DNA of 64,000 nucleotides from Prevotella sp. (lineage in GTDB: Bacteria; Bacteroidota; Bacteroidia; Bacteroidales; Bacteroidaceae): the NCBI GenBank assembly GCA_016291595.1, contig JAEEXN010000002.1, positions 50,991 to 114,990 of the forward strand, written 5' to 3'. This document shows, piece by piece, positions 6,301-15,273 of the stretch. The notes under the pieces were generated by a model that was given only the letters and a program-made list of their open reading frames with translations, did no database searches and was not told the DNA's origin. Within the stretch, counting starts at the first letter, position 1. Each line of letters begins with the position of its first letter. Both the position numbers and the translations under genes were made by a program.

Positions 6301-8790
6301 ATGGTAAAAATGAGTGCACAGAAAGACTTGTCGCCCGACAAGTCTCTGTCGAATAAAGGTTTAAATATCAATCCGCTTGACATAGCCAAATACCTGCTCA
6401 ACAATTGGTATTGGTTCCTGTTATCTGTGGCTATTTTTGGTGGAGCAGCCTGGTACAAGTTCTCCACCACACAGTATCAGTATTCCAGTTCTGCAGCTGT
6501 AATGTTTCGCGATGCAAAGACCCAGGCACAGGCGGCAGGTTTGGACCGACTGGCTCAAGGCGCATACCAAGTGAATGTCACCAACGAAATTCTGCAGTTC
6601 CAGTCACCCCAGCTCATGCACGATGCTATTTGGCGACTGCATGCAGAGGTCAGCTATTCGGTGATGGACTATCTGCGCGTCAAGGAACTGTATAGCCAAT
6701 CACCTGTGAAAGTATCATTTCTTGATGCCACCGACACACAAGAGTTCTCGCTTGATGTCACTGTTATTGACGACAAGACCGTCGAGGTTTCCAACTTTTC
6801 TGTTGGTAAGTCAGAAGAGCGAAGTGCCACTATCGGTAAGACCTTTCGGACCCCTATGGGTAAGATGCTGATTACCAAGACCCTTTTCTTCAACGAGAAC
6901 TGGTATGGCCGTACCATCAAGGTACTGAAACTCGATGTCAACAAACTGGCGGCAAAACTCCTGACAGGTCTGAACATTTTCCAGGCTGAAGCAGATCGAA
7001 CCAGCACTTTCAACTCTAAGTCCTCTTCCATTCTCAACATGTCGCTCAAGGACGTATCTCCCGAGCGTGCCGCAGATGTGCTCAACATGCTGATTACCAT
7101 CTATAATGAGGAAACTGTTAAGGACAAGAACCAAGCTGCCATTAACACCACCACCTTCATTAACGATCGTCTGGTTATCATCGCCAAGGAACTTGGAGGC
7201 GTAGAGTCTCAGTTACAGAGCTTCAAACAATCCAACAACATGGTGGATTTGGGCAATGAGATGGGAACATCCCTGGGACAGCGCGAGCAATATGCCCAGC
7301 AAGCCAAGGACCTCTATATGCAGGCTAAGATGGGCCAATACATCAAAAGCTATATTACCGACCCGCAAAAAGACCGCGATCTGATTCCCACAGGTACCGG
7401 CATTGCAGACGCAAGTATCGAGGCACAGATTCACCAATACAATGCCACTCTGCAGAAGCGCGATAAATTGTTAGAAGGCAGTAGCGACAAGAACCCTGTT
7501 GTCAGCGACTTGAACAAGTCACTAACCCAGATGCGCCAGAGCATCGTACGGTCAGTCGACAACATGAATGTTACGACGCAGGCCAAGCTACAGGACATCA
7601 CCAGTCGTGCCGGACAAGCCAATGCCCGGGCTTCACGCATACCTAGTCAGCAGCGTCAGTTGCTTTCCATCGAGCGTCAGCAGCGCATCAAGGAAGAGCT
7701 ATACCTCTATTTGCTAAACAAACGCGAGGAGAATGCGCTCAGCATGGCTACTACCGAGACCAATGCCCGTGTATTGCAACCTGCTCAGCCCGTTAACAAT
7801 CCCGTTTCGCCGAGCGAGAAGTCTGTCATGTCGAAAGGCGTAATGGCCGGATTGGCTCTGCCTGCAGCTATTCTACTCTTCATCCTCTTCTTCGACACGC
7901 GCATCAAGAGCCGCAAGGACATTGAGGATGCCGTAAGCGTTCCATTCATTGGAGAGATTCCGAAGCGCAGCCACAAGAAAGACGAGAAGAACAACAACGA
8001 GATTGTTGTGCTCAGCAATGGGCGTGACGTGGTTTCCGAGGCCTTCCGTATTGTCCGTACTAATATGGACTTTATGCGCGTAAAGACCAAGACCATGCAG
8101 GTTGTAACCTTCAGTTCGTTTGGTGCTGGCTCGGGTAAGACCTTCGTTTCAAGTAACTTGGCTGCCAGTTTTGCGCAGATGGGCAAAAAGGTTATCCTCA
8201 TCGACCTCGACATACGTAAGGGAACGCTTAGTGCCCGTACCCGTCACCACCGGGCAAAGGGTATGACAACATTCCTTGCCGGTCAGGCCACACTCGATGA
8301 GATTATCCAGAAGAACAGCCTGTGCGAGAATCTTGACGTGATTCCCGCAGGCTCCGTGGCTCCCAACCCTGCAGAGCTGTTGCTTAGTGAGCAGCTCGAC
8401 GCCATGATTGCCGAACTCCGAAAGACCTACGATTATATCTTTGTTGATAACGTTCCTTATGGGGCAGTTGCCGATGCAGCCATTACCAACCGCATTGCCG
8501 ACCTCACCATCTTCATTGTGCGTGTTGGAAAGCTCGACCGCCGCATGTTGCCAGACTTGGAGAAAATTTATCAGAGTGGTAAGTTGAAGAATATGTCTCT
8601 TATCCTCAACGGTTCAATTCTTAACCACCACGGTTATGGATATGGCTATGGTTACGGTTACGGATATGGCTACGGTTATGGATATGGTTACGGCTATACC
8701 GATGAGGATACTCCGTGGTATAAAAAACTCTTCAAGTTCAAGAAAAAGCGTCGTCATCACAAGAAGAAGAGCGAAAACAAAAAGAGCTAA
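6301..8790 (+). CDS. wzc: Wzc-like chain-length regulator with BY-kinase domain
   Basis: Inner-membrane co-polymerase and bacterial tyrosine kinase, 829 residues. TM1 is near residues 33-52, followed by a Wzz-type periplasmic region with long helices, and TM2 near 515-535 (VMAGLALPAAILLFILFF). The cytoplasmic kinase has Walker A FGAGSGKTF (about 605), Walker A' VILIDLDIRKG and Walker B YIFVDNVP. The tail has eleven consecutive Gly-Tyr pairs (residues 778-799), then TDEDTPWYKK and a Lys/His-rich end. Tyrosine-rich tails are autophosphorylation sites in BY-kinases and control polymer assembly with Wza, Wzx and Wzy. The adjacent PHP phosphatase is the expected antagonist. ATG at 6310 is an alternative start. 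Confidence 0.92.
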   Translation: MVKMSAQKDLSPDKSLSNKGLNINPLDIAKYLLNNWYWFLLSVAIFGGAAWYKFSTTQYQYSSSAAVMFRDAKTQAQAAGLDRLAQGAYQVNVTNEILQFQSPQLMHDAIWRLHAEVSYSVMDYLRVKELYSQSPVKVSFLDATDTQEFSLDVTVIDDKTVEVSNFSVGKSEERSATIGKTFRTPMGKMLITKTLFFNENWYGRTIKVLKLDVNKLAAKLLTGLNIFQAEADRTSTFNSKSSSILNMSLKDVSPERAADVLNMLITIYNEETVKDKNQAAINTTTFINDRLVIIAKELGGVESQLQSFKQSNNMVDLGNEMGTSLGQREQYAQQAKDLYMQAKMGQYIKSYITDPQKDRDLIPTGTGIADASIEAQIHQYNATLQKRDKLLEGSSDKNPVVSDLNKSLTQMRQSIVRSVDNMNVTTQAKLQDITSRAGQANARASRIPSQQRQLLSIERQQRIKEELYLYLLNKREENALSMATTETNARVLQPAQPVNNPVSPSEKSVMSKGVMAGLALPAAILLFILFFDTRIKSRKDIEDAVSVPFIGEIPKRSHKKDEKNNNEIVVLSNGRDVVSEAFRIVRTNMDFMRVKTKTMQVVTFSSFGAGSGKTFVSSNLAASFAQMGKKVILIDLDIRKGTLSARTRHHRAKGMTTFLAGQATLDEIIQKNSLCENLDVIPAGSVAPNPAELLLSEQLDAMIAELRKTYDYIFVDNVPYGAVADAAITNRIADLTIFIVRVGKLDRRMLPDLEKIYQSGKLKNMSLILNGSILNHHGYGYGYGYGYGYGYGYGYGYGYTDEDTPWYKKLFKFKKKRRHHKKKSENKKS
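8632..8697 (+). repeat. In-frame GGN-TAY hexamer repeat encoding (Gly-Tyr)11
   Basis: Eleven consecutive 6-bp units of GGT/GGA/GGC followed by TAT/TAC inside the kinase gene. Third positions vary between units, so the DNA repeat is imperfect although the peptide repeat is perfect. Copy number could vary by slippage without shifting the frame. Confidence 0.95.
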
Positions 8791-9507
8791 ATGTTTGGAA
8801 TTAAATTCAGACATAACCTGCTGAAGTCAGGAATACTCAACGGAAAAACCGACATCCACAGCCACCTGCTTCCTGGCGTGGATGACGGCTCTCCTGACAT
8901 GGAGCATAGTCTTGAGCTTTTAGACTTTATGCAAGAATTGGGATTTGCAGAGGTTTGGCTTACTCCTCATGTGATGTCAGGCTTGCACAACACGGCGGAC
9001 AAACTGCAAGGTCGATTCCAAGAACTCAAAGCACAGTATCGTGGCGCTTTGAAATTGCATCTCGGTTCAGAGTATATGATGGACGCAGATTTTGAGGAAC
9101 GCCTCAACACCGATCCACTCCGTCTGGGCAAGGATCATCTGCTCGTTGAGACCTCTTATATGAGCGGGCCTGCAGATTTAGACAATATTCTGTTGAGAAT
9201 ATGGAACAAAGGAATCCGTCCGCTCATAGCTCATCCGGAGCGATACATGTATATGGAAGACGACGAACTCTGGTCGTTCCACGAACGTGGTTATGAATTC
9301 CAACTCAACCTCATGTCACTTAGCGGCTATTATGGCGGCCGCCCCAAATTACTGGCAGAACAGCTTCTTGACGAAGATTTTTACGATTATGTAGGGACTG
9401 ATCTTCACCATATCGACCGTTACGAAGACTTCATCCGGGATTTAAAACTGACGCGTCGGCAACTTGACAAGTTAGAAGAGCTGCTGGCTAATAATGCCAA
9501 CATATGA
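8791..9507 (+). CDS. CpsB/YwqE-type PHP-family tyrosine phosphatase
   Basis: Predicted metal-dependent protein-tyrosine phosphatase of 238 residues, cytoplasmic, opposing the BY-kinase encoded directly upstream (stop and start are adjacent). PHP-domain metal ligands are visible in order: DIHSHLLPGVDDGS near residue 20, LTPHVM, GSEYMMD, LVETSYM, LIAHPERY and GTDLHHIDRY. This set matches CpsB/Wzb-type phosphatases of the PHP family rather than low-molecular-weight phosphatases. It should dephosphorylate the Gly-Tyr tail of the kinase and so cycle the export machine. Overlap of 4 bp with the next gene indicates translational coupling. Confidence 0.9.
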   Translation: MFGIKFRHNLLKSGILNGKTDIHSHLLPGVDDGSPDMEHSLELLDFMQELGFAEVWLTPHVMSGLHNTADKLQGRFQELKAQYRGALKLHLGSEYMMDADFEERLNTDPLRLGKDHLLVETSYMSGPADLDNILLRIWNKGIRPLIAHPERYMYMEDDELWSFHERGYEFQLNLMSLSGYYGGRPKLLAEQLLDEDFYDYVGTDLHHIDRYEDFIRDLKLTRRQLDKLEELLANNANI

Positions 9508-10541
9508 TCATCATCCGTGTCGTGTTCCTCCTACTGTCAATCGCTTTGGCAGTTCTCCCCTGGTTACCCGCTCCGATAGCCGGCAACCTCATATTGATTT
9601 CGCTGGCAGGCATCCCCATTTTCCTCATTGATATCATCCTTTTGCTTACGATTAGGAAAAAGCACAGGCACCGCCATCATCGTCGCCATCACCACCATCG
9701 CGCATGGTACAAAAAACTTAACGGTTGGCGCATCGCATTCATAGTTGTCATCATAGCTTTGTTTCCGATGCTTCGTGGCTATCTGCCACTTTGGGGCAAC
9801 CAGTCAACGCCCAATACAAAACATCCGACACCTCTGACTATTGTTAGCTGGAATGCCGACAAGTTTTCGTTAAGCAGCAAGACTCTACATGCATCATCCA
9901 TGATTATCGATGAATTTAAGCCAGATATCATTTGCATACAAGAACGTCCGCACGACACACTCATGCCTTGGGACAGTATCAAAGCGGCCTTTCCAAACCA
10001 CCCTTACACCATCAAGAACACACGTGAAGACGAGATTCTGAACCTGGCAGTATTAAGCAAATACCCAATCAGTAATCTCCGAGAATACTATTATCCCAAA
10101 TCCTTTAACAAAGCACTTCGGGTTGACCTGCAAGTAGAAGAACGACAGATTCGCCTTTTTAACATCCATCTTGAAACCACCAGCATGGGAACGAAAGACA
10201 TTGAAGATTCTACTCCCGATGCCGTGAAGATGATAAATAAGAGTGTTTCGCGCAATCAGCAAGCCTTTGAACTTTTCGAAGCCGTTGACCGCAGTACAAG
10301 CCCTGTAATTCTTTGCGGTGATTTCAATGACACCCGATGTGGCTATCCTTACCGACTTTTTACTACACAATTAACCGACTTATCCCGTATAAAACCTTTT
10401 TCAAGTTCTTATCAGGGATATGGCAATCTGTTGAAAATCGATTACATCCTATATAGCAAAGGGTTTACCCCCTCCACATACCAACTTATCGAAAACGAGT
10501 GGAGTGACCATAAGATACAAGTAGGCAAGTTGTATTTTTAA
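9504..10541 (+). CDS. Membrane-anchored endonuclease/exonuclease/phosphatase (EEP) family protein
   Basis: 345 residues with three predicted membrane helices (about 3-20, 26-49 and 74-92) and a C-terminal EEP domain that should lie in the periplasm. EEP signatures are present in order: IVSWNADKF, IICIQERPHD (metal Glu), LSKYPISN, LFNIHLETTS, VILCGDFNDT and ENEWSDHKI (catalytic Asp-His). Between TM2 and TM3 is a striking basic stretch, HRHRHHRRHHHHRAWYKK. The family hydrolyses phosphodiesters or phosphomonoesters of nucleic acids, inositol phosphates or lipids; the substrate here is unknown. It overlaps the phosphatase gene by 4 bp and is the last gene before the internal promoter, so it belongs to the conserved head of the locus. 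Confidence 0.85.
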   Translation: MIIIRVVFLLLSIALAVLPWLPAPIAGNLILISLAGIPIFLIDIILLLTIRKKHRHRHHRRHHHHRAWYKKLNGWRIAFIVVIIALFPMLRGYLPLWGNQSTPNTKHPTPLTIVSWNADKFSLSSKTLHASSMIIDEFKPDIICIQERPHDTLMPWDSIKAAFPNHPYTIKNTREDEILNLAVLSKYPISNLREYYYPKSFNKALRVDLQVEERQIRLFNIHLETTSMGTKDIEDSTPDAVKMINKSVSRNQQAFELFEAVDRSTSPVILCGDFNDTRCGYPYRLFTTQLTDLSRIKPFSSSYQGYGNLLKIDYILYSKGFTPSTYQLIENEWSDHKIQVGKLYF

Positions 10542-10550
10542 ACAGATTCC

Positions 10551-10581
10551 TTTGTGTCATCAGTTTTTTTGACTATCTTTG
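10551..10581 (+). promoter_or_regulatory. Internal promoter before wzx
   Basis: TTTG at 10551-10554, 19 bp, then TATCTTTG at 10574-10581, a complete consensus. Transcription would begin near 10587 and run through the structured leader into wzx. Confidence 0.75.
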
Positions 10582-10591
10582 CACTGTATTC

Positions 10592-10744
10592 TAACTATAT
10601 ATAGTTAAACTGCGGACATCTCGTGTGTCCCTATGCGGCGTAATATTCATAGTTCGATACCCTTCTTGGATAAATGATAATCTGTGTTTTATGTAAAAAA
10701 CGCAGAAAGGAAGGGTGTGGAATCAAGTGGATTAGTATTACGCC
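10592..10744 (+). ncRNA. Structured leader RNA upstream of wzx (candidate cis-regulatory RNA)
   Basis: Four nested or successive pairings lie in 150 nt: a 16-bp palindrome TAACTATATATAGTTA (10592-10607); GGACA/TGTCC (10614-10618 with 10626-10630); an outer stem GGCGTAATA/TATTACGCC (10637-10645 with 10736-10744); within it ATACCCTTC/GAAGGGTGT (10657-10665 with 10710-10718); and innermost CTGTGTTTT/AAAACGCAG (10682-10690 with 10697-10705, one G-U). It begins about 5 nt after the predicted transcription start and ends 39 nt before the wzx start codon. No U-tract follows, so it is not a plain terminator. The rod shape with internal bulges also leaves a 6S-like RNA possible. I do not recognise it as a named family. 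Confidence 0.65.
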
Positions 10745-10783
10745 CTCCATATTTCAGTCTATAGAGTATTATTTCCTGTTTTA

Positions 10784-12304
10784 ATGACAGAAAACCTAAG
10801 GAAAAAAACATTCAAAGGAATTGTATGGAGTTATGTCAGTAAATTTGGAACACAAATTGCTGCCATCTTACCAGCAATGATTCTAACTCGTCTGCTTGAG
10901 CCTTCTGATTACGGACTTATTGCCATGACCGGTATTTTTACTGGCATAGCGTTTTTATTGGCAGATGGTGGATTCGGTACAGCCTTAATTCAAAAGAAAG
11001 ATGCAGATCATTTAGATTATTGCAGTGTTTTCTATTTCAATCTGTCTGTACACATACTAATGTATATTTGTGTGTTCTTTGCTGCCCCATATTGCGCATC
11101 ATATTTTAATGAAGAAAGACTAACACCTATCATAAGGATTAGTGCACTTAACTTGGTGTTTCTGGCAATCGGAAACATTCATGCAAATCTTTTAAAGAAA
11201 CAACTTGAATTCAAGAAGCCTGCCATAAGAAACATTACCGTTCAAATAATCTCTGCCGTTATTGCTATTATACTTGCTTTTGCAGGTTATGGAGTCTGGG
11301 CACTTGTCGTACAGGGATTATGCCAAACACTAATGGGAAGCATCGCCAATTGGATGATTTCCAAGTGGCGTCCCACGATGACTTTTTCATTTTCCAGAAT
11401 ACGACAATTGTTTAAATTCGGATCTAATATTCTCCTGTCTGGAGTAATAGGATATGTATTGGGCAGAGTTTATGATATCATTATAGGCAAATACTATTCA
11501 TCAAAAGACTTAGCTCTATACAACAGAGGTTTCACTACTGCAGCAATATTTAGCGATTCTTTAAGTGGAATGTATACATCTGTTGCTTTTCCGTTATTCT
11601 CTAAAATGCAAAGCGACAAGCAAAGACTATTGCTAAATGTCCGAAGGTTCGTAATTATTAGTTGCATGGTCATGTTTCCTGTGACGATGGTCATGATTGT
11701 CTTAGCATCACCTTTCATTATATTCATGTATTCATCGAAATGGATATTAGTGATTCCTTTTTTCCAATTAGTCTGTATCATGTCGTTGTTTTCTCCCATT
11801 ATAGGACTTTCAGAAACGATGTTGTTGGCCCTTGGCAGCTCGGACAAATACTTAATCCTCTCAATTATAAGAAAGATCTTTTTTGTAATCGCAGCATTGA
11901 TTACATGGCGATATGGAATTATCTATATGCTTCTAGGTCAAATCGCATGTAGGATAATTGAATTGTTGATACTAAACCTTTTTATACGAGAAAAAGTCAA
12001 CTATTCCATGTGGAAGTTTGCAAAAGACCTCGTACCCTATACCTTTATCTCGTTACTTATAATGGCCACAGCTTATGGTGTGGATTATTTAACAAACAGC
12101 CTTCTTACAACATTTCACTTACATGAAATGATTCACTCTGCCATTAGATTGATTGTCTGTGGCGGAATTTCCATTTCATTATTCTTATTGATTTATATAC
12201 GCACAGGGTTATACGGATATAAAGAATTACTTTTATTTGTTAATGATTCCATAGGAAGTAACAGCTTCTTACACAAGCTTGCTCCTAAAGGCATGGATTT
12301 ATGA
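10784..12304 (+). CDS. wzx: Wzx-like polysaccharide flippase (MOP superfamily)
   Basis: Inner membrane protein of 506 residues with about 12-14 hydrophobic segments, expected to flip undecaprenyl-diphosphate-linked repeat units to the periplasm. The N-terminal KTFKGIVWSYVSKFGTQIAAILPAMILTRLL pattern, LLEPSDYGLIAMTG and FGTALIQKKD are typical of the polysaccharide_synt/Wzx group. Codon use is AT-rich relative to the upstream kinase genes, marking the start of the variable part of the locus. It is the first gene after the internal promoter and structured leader. A second flippase is encoded at 40154, so the repeat units handled by the two probably differ. Confidence 0.88.
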   Translation: MTENLRKKTFKGIVWSYVSKFGTQIAAILPAMILTRLLEPSDYGLIAMTGIFTGIAFLLADGGFGTALIQKKDADHLDYCSVFYFNLSVHILMYICVFFAAPYCASYFNEERLTPIIRISALNLVFLAIGNIHANLLKKQLEFKKPAIRNITVQIISAVIAIILAFAGYGVWALVVQGLCQTLMGSIANWMISKWRPTMTFSFSRIRQLFKFGSNILLSGVIGYVLGRVYDIIIGKYYSSKDLALYNRGFTTAAIFSDSLSGMYTSVAFPLFSKMQSDKQRLLLNVRRFVIISCMVMFPVTMVMIVLASPFIIFMYSSKWILVIPFFQLVCIMSLFSPIIGLSETMLLALGSSDKYLILSIIRKIFFVIAALITWRYGIIYMLLGQIACRIIELLILNLFIREKVNYSMWKFAKDLVPYTFISLLIMATAYGVDYLTNSLLTTFHLHEMIHSAIRLIVCGGISISLFLLIYIRTGLYGYKELLLFVNDSIGSNSFLHKLAPKGMDL

Positions 12305-12314
12305 TATTTAAGAT

Positions 12315-13109
12315 ATGCTTTCAATCATTACTATCAATTATAACAACATAAATGGGCTTCAGAACACATTACAGAGCGTTTTCTGTCAGTCTCGTCATGA
12401 TTTCGAATGGATTGTTATCGATGGAGGTTCAACAGACGGCAGCAAAGAATTATTAGAGAAATATACCAACCGGATCAACTATTGGGTTAGTGAACCTGAC
12501 CATGGTATATACGAAGCCATGAACAAAGGAATAAAAGTTGCAAAAGGCGACTATCTGCAGTTCCTCAATTCCGGTGACTGCCTTGCCGACAAGGATATAA
12601 TCAAACAATTCTGTGAAAGAGATAACACAGAGGATGTAATCTACGGAAATGCAATTATAGTAGATTCCAATAACAAAGAGATAAAACATTTTCATGCACC
12701 AGACTTTGTCAGACTCTCCTATTTTTACAGCCATGCACTGAACCATCAAGCTACTTTCTTCTCGAAGCATTGTTTTGAGCATTGCTTGTATAATGAGAAT
12801 AACCGAATAGCCTCTGACTTGGAACTATATATGTATTTGTTATACCATGGTTTCTCTTTTGCTAAGTGGGATCAGTACATTGTTAGGTACGAAAATACAG
12901 GAATAAGCAGTGTTGATACAAGTAATAGTGAGTTTTCCGGAATTACCGACAGAATTCTACCTAAAGGAATTAAAGCCGATTATAAGGAAATGATTCAGTT
13001 CCGTGATGTAGATCTAGCTATTATGATTAAGAGAATCATCAACTCTAACCGCCTTATCAGATATATAGCAAGAATTGTGCTCTATCCAATTTATTGGATT
13101 GCAAAATGA
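12315..13109 (+). CDS. Glycosyltransferase family 2
   Basis: Cytoplasmic GT-A enzyme of 264 residues. It starts directly with the nucleotide-binding strand LSIITINYNN; VIDGGSTDGSKELLE is the first acidic motif and QFLNSGD the metal-site motif (Ser in place of the middle residue of the usual DxD). DHGIYEAMNKGIKVAKGDY is the acceptor-side signature of the WcaA/WfgS-like subgroup. It adds one sugar during repeat-unit assembly; donor and linkage cannot be told. The closest relative in the window by motif is the GT2 at 47131. The stop overlaps the next ATG (ATGA). Confidence 0.85.
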   Translation: MLSIITINYNNINGLQNTLQSVFCQSRHDFEWIVIDGGSTDGSKELLEKYTNRINYWVSEPDHGIYEAMNKGIKVAKGDYLQFLNSGDCLADKDIIKQFCERDNTEDVIYGNAIIVDSNNKEIKHFHAPDFVRLSYFYSHALNHQATFFSKHCFEHCLYNENNRIASDLELYMYLLYHGFSFAKWDQYIVRYENTGISSVDTSNSEFSGITDRILPKGIKADYKEMIQFRDVDLAIMIKRIINSNRLIRYIARIVLYPIYWIAK

Positions 13110-14278
13110 TGAAAAAAATCTTTTTCTTTGTTCACAGCATGAATGTCGGTGGAGTGGAGAAAGCTTTACTTGGTTTGCTATCTGCCATTCCGATGGATAA
13201 ATACGAAGTTCATCTAGGATTAATACATGAAAAAGGTGGTTTCTTGGGCTTTTTACCAAAGGAAGTAATAATACACGAGATATCGGTATATAACAAGTAT
13301 TGGCGATTGATTAATGATCCTCCTTTGTGGAACGTCAAGTCTCTGTTGAAGCAAGGGCATATTATTGAAGCACTGATTCATTTTTTCCTATACATCCAGT
13401 TTAAACTGACGCAGAATCGGTATTGGTTCTATCAATACTTGCTTCGCAAAGAACCTATGATGTCAGAAAAGTTTGATTTAGCAGTATCTTTTGCAGGTCC
13501 TTCACAAATGATGGATTACTATATCTGTGAAAAAGTTAATGCTAAAGTGAAGTGTGGATGGATACATTTTGATGTGTCAAAATTTGGTATCGACAAAGGA
13601 ATGACTGCTAAACTTTATAAAAAGTATCAGAAGATTTTTATCGTTTCTGAAACGGCAAAAGAGATTTTTGATGGAATTTTCCCGCAGTTTAAGAATAAGA
13701 CAGAGGTTTTTTATAATATCGTGTCCCAAAATCAAGTCATTCATCTGGCCGAACAAGGTGACAGCTTTTCTGATCATTTTAATGGCAAGCGCATTCTAAC
13801 TGTGGGACGTATTTTTGAAGAAAAAGGACAGCGAGTGGCAATAGAGGCATTAAAACTACTTTTGGACAAAGGGGTAGATGTTAAGTGGTACTTTGTTGGG
13901 GATGGTAAGGACAAGGAGTTCTGTCAGTTGCTTGCTGAAAACCTGGGGATTGCAGATCATGTCGTATTCCTTGATACACAAACGAACCCATACGGATACA
14001 TGAAAGACTGTGACATTTATATGCAGCCATCACGCCATGAGGGTTTTTGCATCACGCTGGCCGAGGCACTCTGCTTCGGGCACCCTATTGTTGCTACAGA
14101 CTTTACTGGTGCCCGAGAGCAATTAAAAGATAGAGAGAATGGTGTGGTAACGGGCATGTCAGCCAATGAGATAGAAAAAGGGTTAGAGGAAATACTTGCA
14201 TCGGGTTGCAAAAGTTGCTCTGTCCACTCTGTACCAGTACCTGAGATTAAGCCCTTTACCGATTTATTATGTGACTAA
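13106..14278 (+). CDS. Glycosyltransferase family 4 (GT-B)
   Basis: About 390 residues. The track begins at a TTG four codons earlier; the ATG at 13106 overlapping the preceding stop is the better start. The N-terminal FFVHSMNVGGVEKALLGLLS is the donor-loop motif of GT4 enzymes. The C-terminal domain contains ILTVGRIFEEKGQ, WYFVGDG and PSRHEGFCITLAEALCFG, the EX7E motif that binds the nucleotide sugar. It is a retaining transferase of unknown sugar, probably acting on the lipid-linked repeat unit at the inner membrane. It ends 3 bp before the next gene. Confidence 0.85.
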   Translation: MMKKIFFFVHSMNVGGVEKALLGLLSAIPMDKYEVHLGLIHEKGGFLGFLPKEVIIHEISVYNKYWRLINDPPLWNVKSLLKQGHIIEALIHFFLYIQFKLTQNRYWFYQYLLRKEPMMSEKFDLAVSFAGPSQMMDYYICEKVNAKVKCGWIHFDVSKFGIDKGMTAKLYKKYQKIFIVSETAKEIFDGIFPQFKNKTEVFYNIVSQNQVIHLAEQGDSFSDHFNGKRILTVGRIFEEKGQRVAIEALKLLLDKGVDVKWYFVGDGKDKEFCQLLAENLGIADHVVFLDTQTNPYGYMKDCDIYMQPSRHEGFCITLAEALCFGHPIVATDFTGAREQLKDRENGVVTGMSANEIEKGLEEILASGCKSCSVHSVPVPEIKPFTDLLCD

Positions 14279-14280
14279 GC

Positions 14281-15273
14281 ATGAAACAAATATCTGTCAT
14301 CGTTCCCATATACAATGTGCAAGATTATCTTCGAAACTGCCTGGACAGTTTATATAAGCAATGGAATCCCAGCATTGAAGTAATTCTTGTAAACGACGGC
14401 TCGACAGACTTCTCGCTGAGCATATGTAAGGAATATCAAAAAAACTTTCCTGAGACAATTATCATAAATAAGCCAAATGGAGGTCTTTCTGATGCACGGA
14501 ATGCAGGTACAGCGATAGCAACGGGTGAATTTATTTATTACATGGATAGTGATGATTGGTTAGCTGCCGATGCGCTGAAAACTCTATCATGTTTTGCGAT
14601 CAAGAACCATTGTGACGTGGTTCAAGGCGGTTTTTACTATGCCTATGACGATTATTTGCTATTGGATGAAAGATATGTAAAAGCGGGTAAGGAACCATTT
14701 GTGCTGGCAAGGACTGAGGCCATGACCGAATTAATTAAACAACAGTATATCAAGAATTTTGCATGGGGAAAGTTGTACAAGACGGATATTGTAAAGGGAC
14801 ATCCATTTCCCAAAGGAAAATTCTATGAGGATTCTTTTTGGCAGCACCTCATTATTCATGAAACGAAGACATATGGCGTTATTCCTTCCCCACTCTACTA
14901 TTACCGTCAAAGGAAAGGAGGTATTTCGGGTGAGTTCTCAGAGAGAAACATGGACTTACTCATGGGAAATGAGCAACGCCTTTTGTTCATTAGCGACAAC
15001 TATCCTGAGCTGAAAGAGCCTATGGCGGCTATGCTTTGGAAACTTTGCAGTCAATTCAATGACATTGCAAAGAGATGTGGGAAAAAGGATATTAAATTAT
15101 TATATGAGGAGCAACTACAGACTATTGAAAAAAAATACCACCCTCTGCTACATAAAGATGCACAATATCGTATTTCGCATCATTTGCAGGCAGTAAAGCC
15201 TTTATGTCAGTTAGTGACAAGAGTTTACAACCGATTGTTCGGCAAGAAACTAACCAAAATAGAATTATCATGA
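14281..15273 (+). CDS. Glycosyltransferase family 2
   Basis: 330 residues, GT-A fold. ISVIVPIYNVQDYLRNCLDSLYKQ opens the protein, followed by VILVNDGSTDFS (nucleotide contact), GGLSDARNAG and YYMDSDDWL (DxD metal site). The C-terminal half is helical and variable, as usual for the EpsJ/CpsI-like GT2 group. It is tightly packed between a GT4 and the glycerophosphotransferase-like gene; the last 4 bp overlap the next start (ATGA). Donor unknown. Confidence 0.85.
   Translation: MKQISVIVPIYNVQDYLRNCLDSLYKQWNPSIEVILVNDGSTDFSLSICKEYQKNFPETIIINKPNGGLSDARNAGTAIATGEFIYYMDSDDWLAADALKTLSCFAIKNHCDVVQGGFYYAYDDYLLLDERYVKAGKEPFVLARTEAMTELIKQQYIKNFAWGKLYKTDIVKGHPFPKGKFYEDSFWQHLIIHETKTYGVIPSPLYYYRQRKGGISGEFSERNMDLLMGNEQRLLFISDNYPELKEPMAAMLWKLCSQFNDIAKRCGKKDIKLLYEEQLQTIEKKYHPLLHKDAQYRISHHLQAVKPLCQLVTRVYNRLFGKKLTKIELS

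Noticed and set aside
13094-13106. TTG start for the GT4 gene used by the ORF track
   Set aside because: An ATG overlapping the upstream stop in the common ATGA arrangement lies 12 bases later and directly precedes the conserved first strand.
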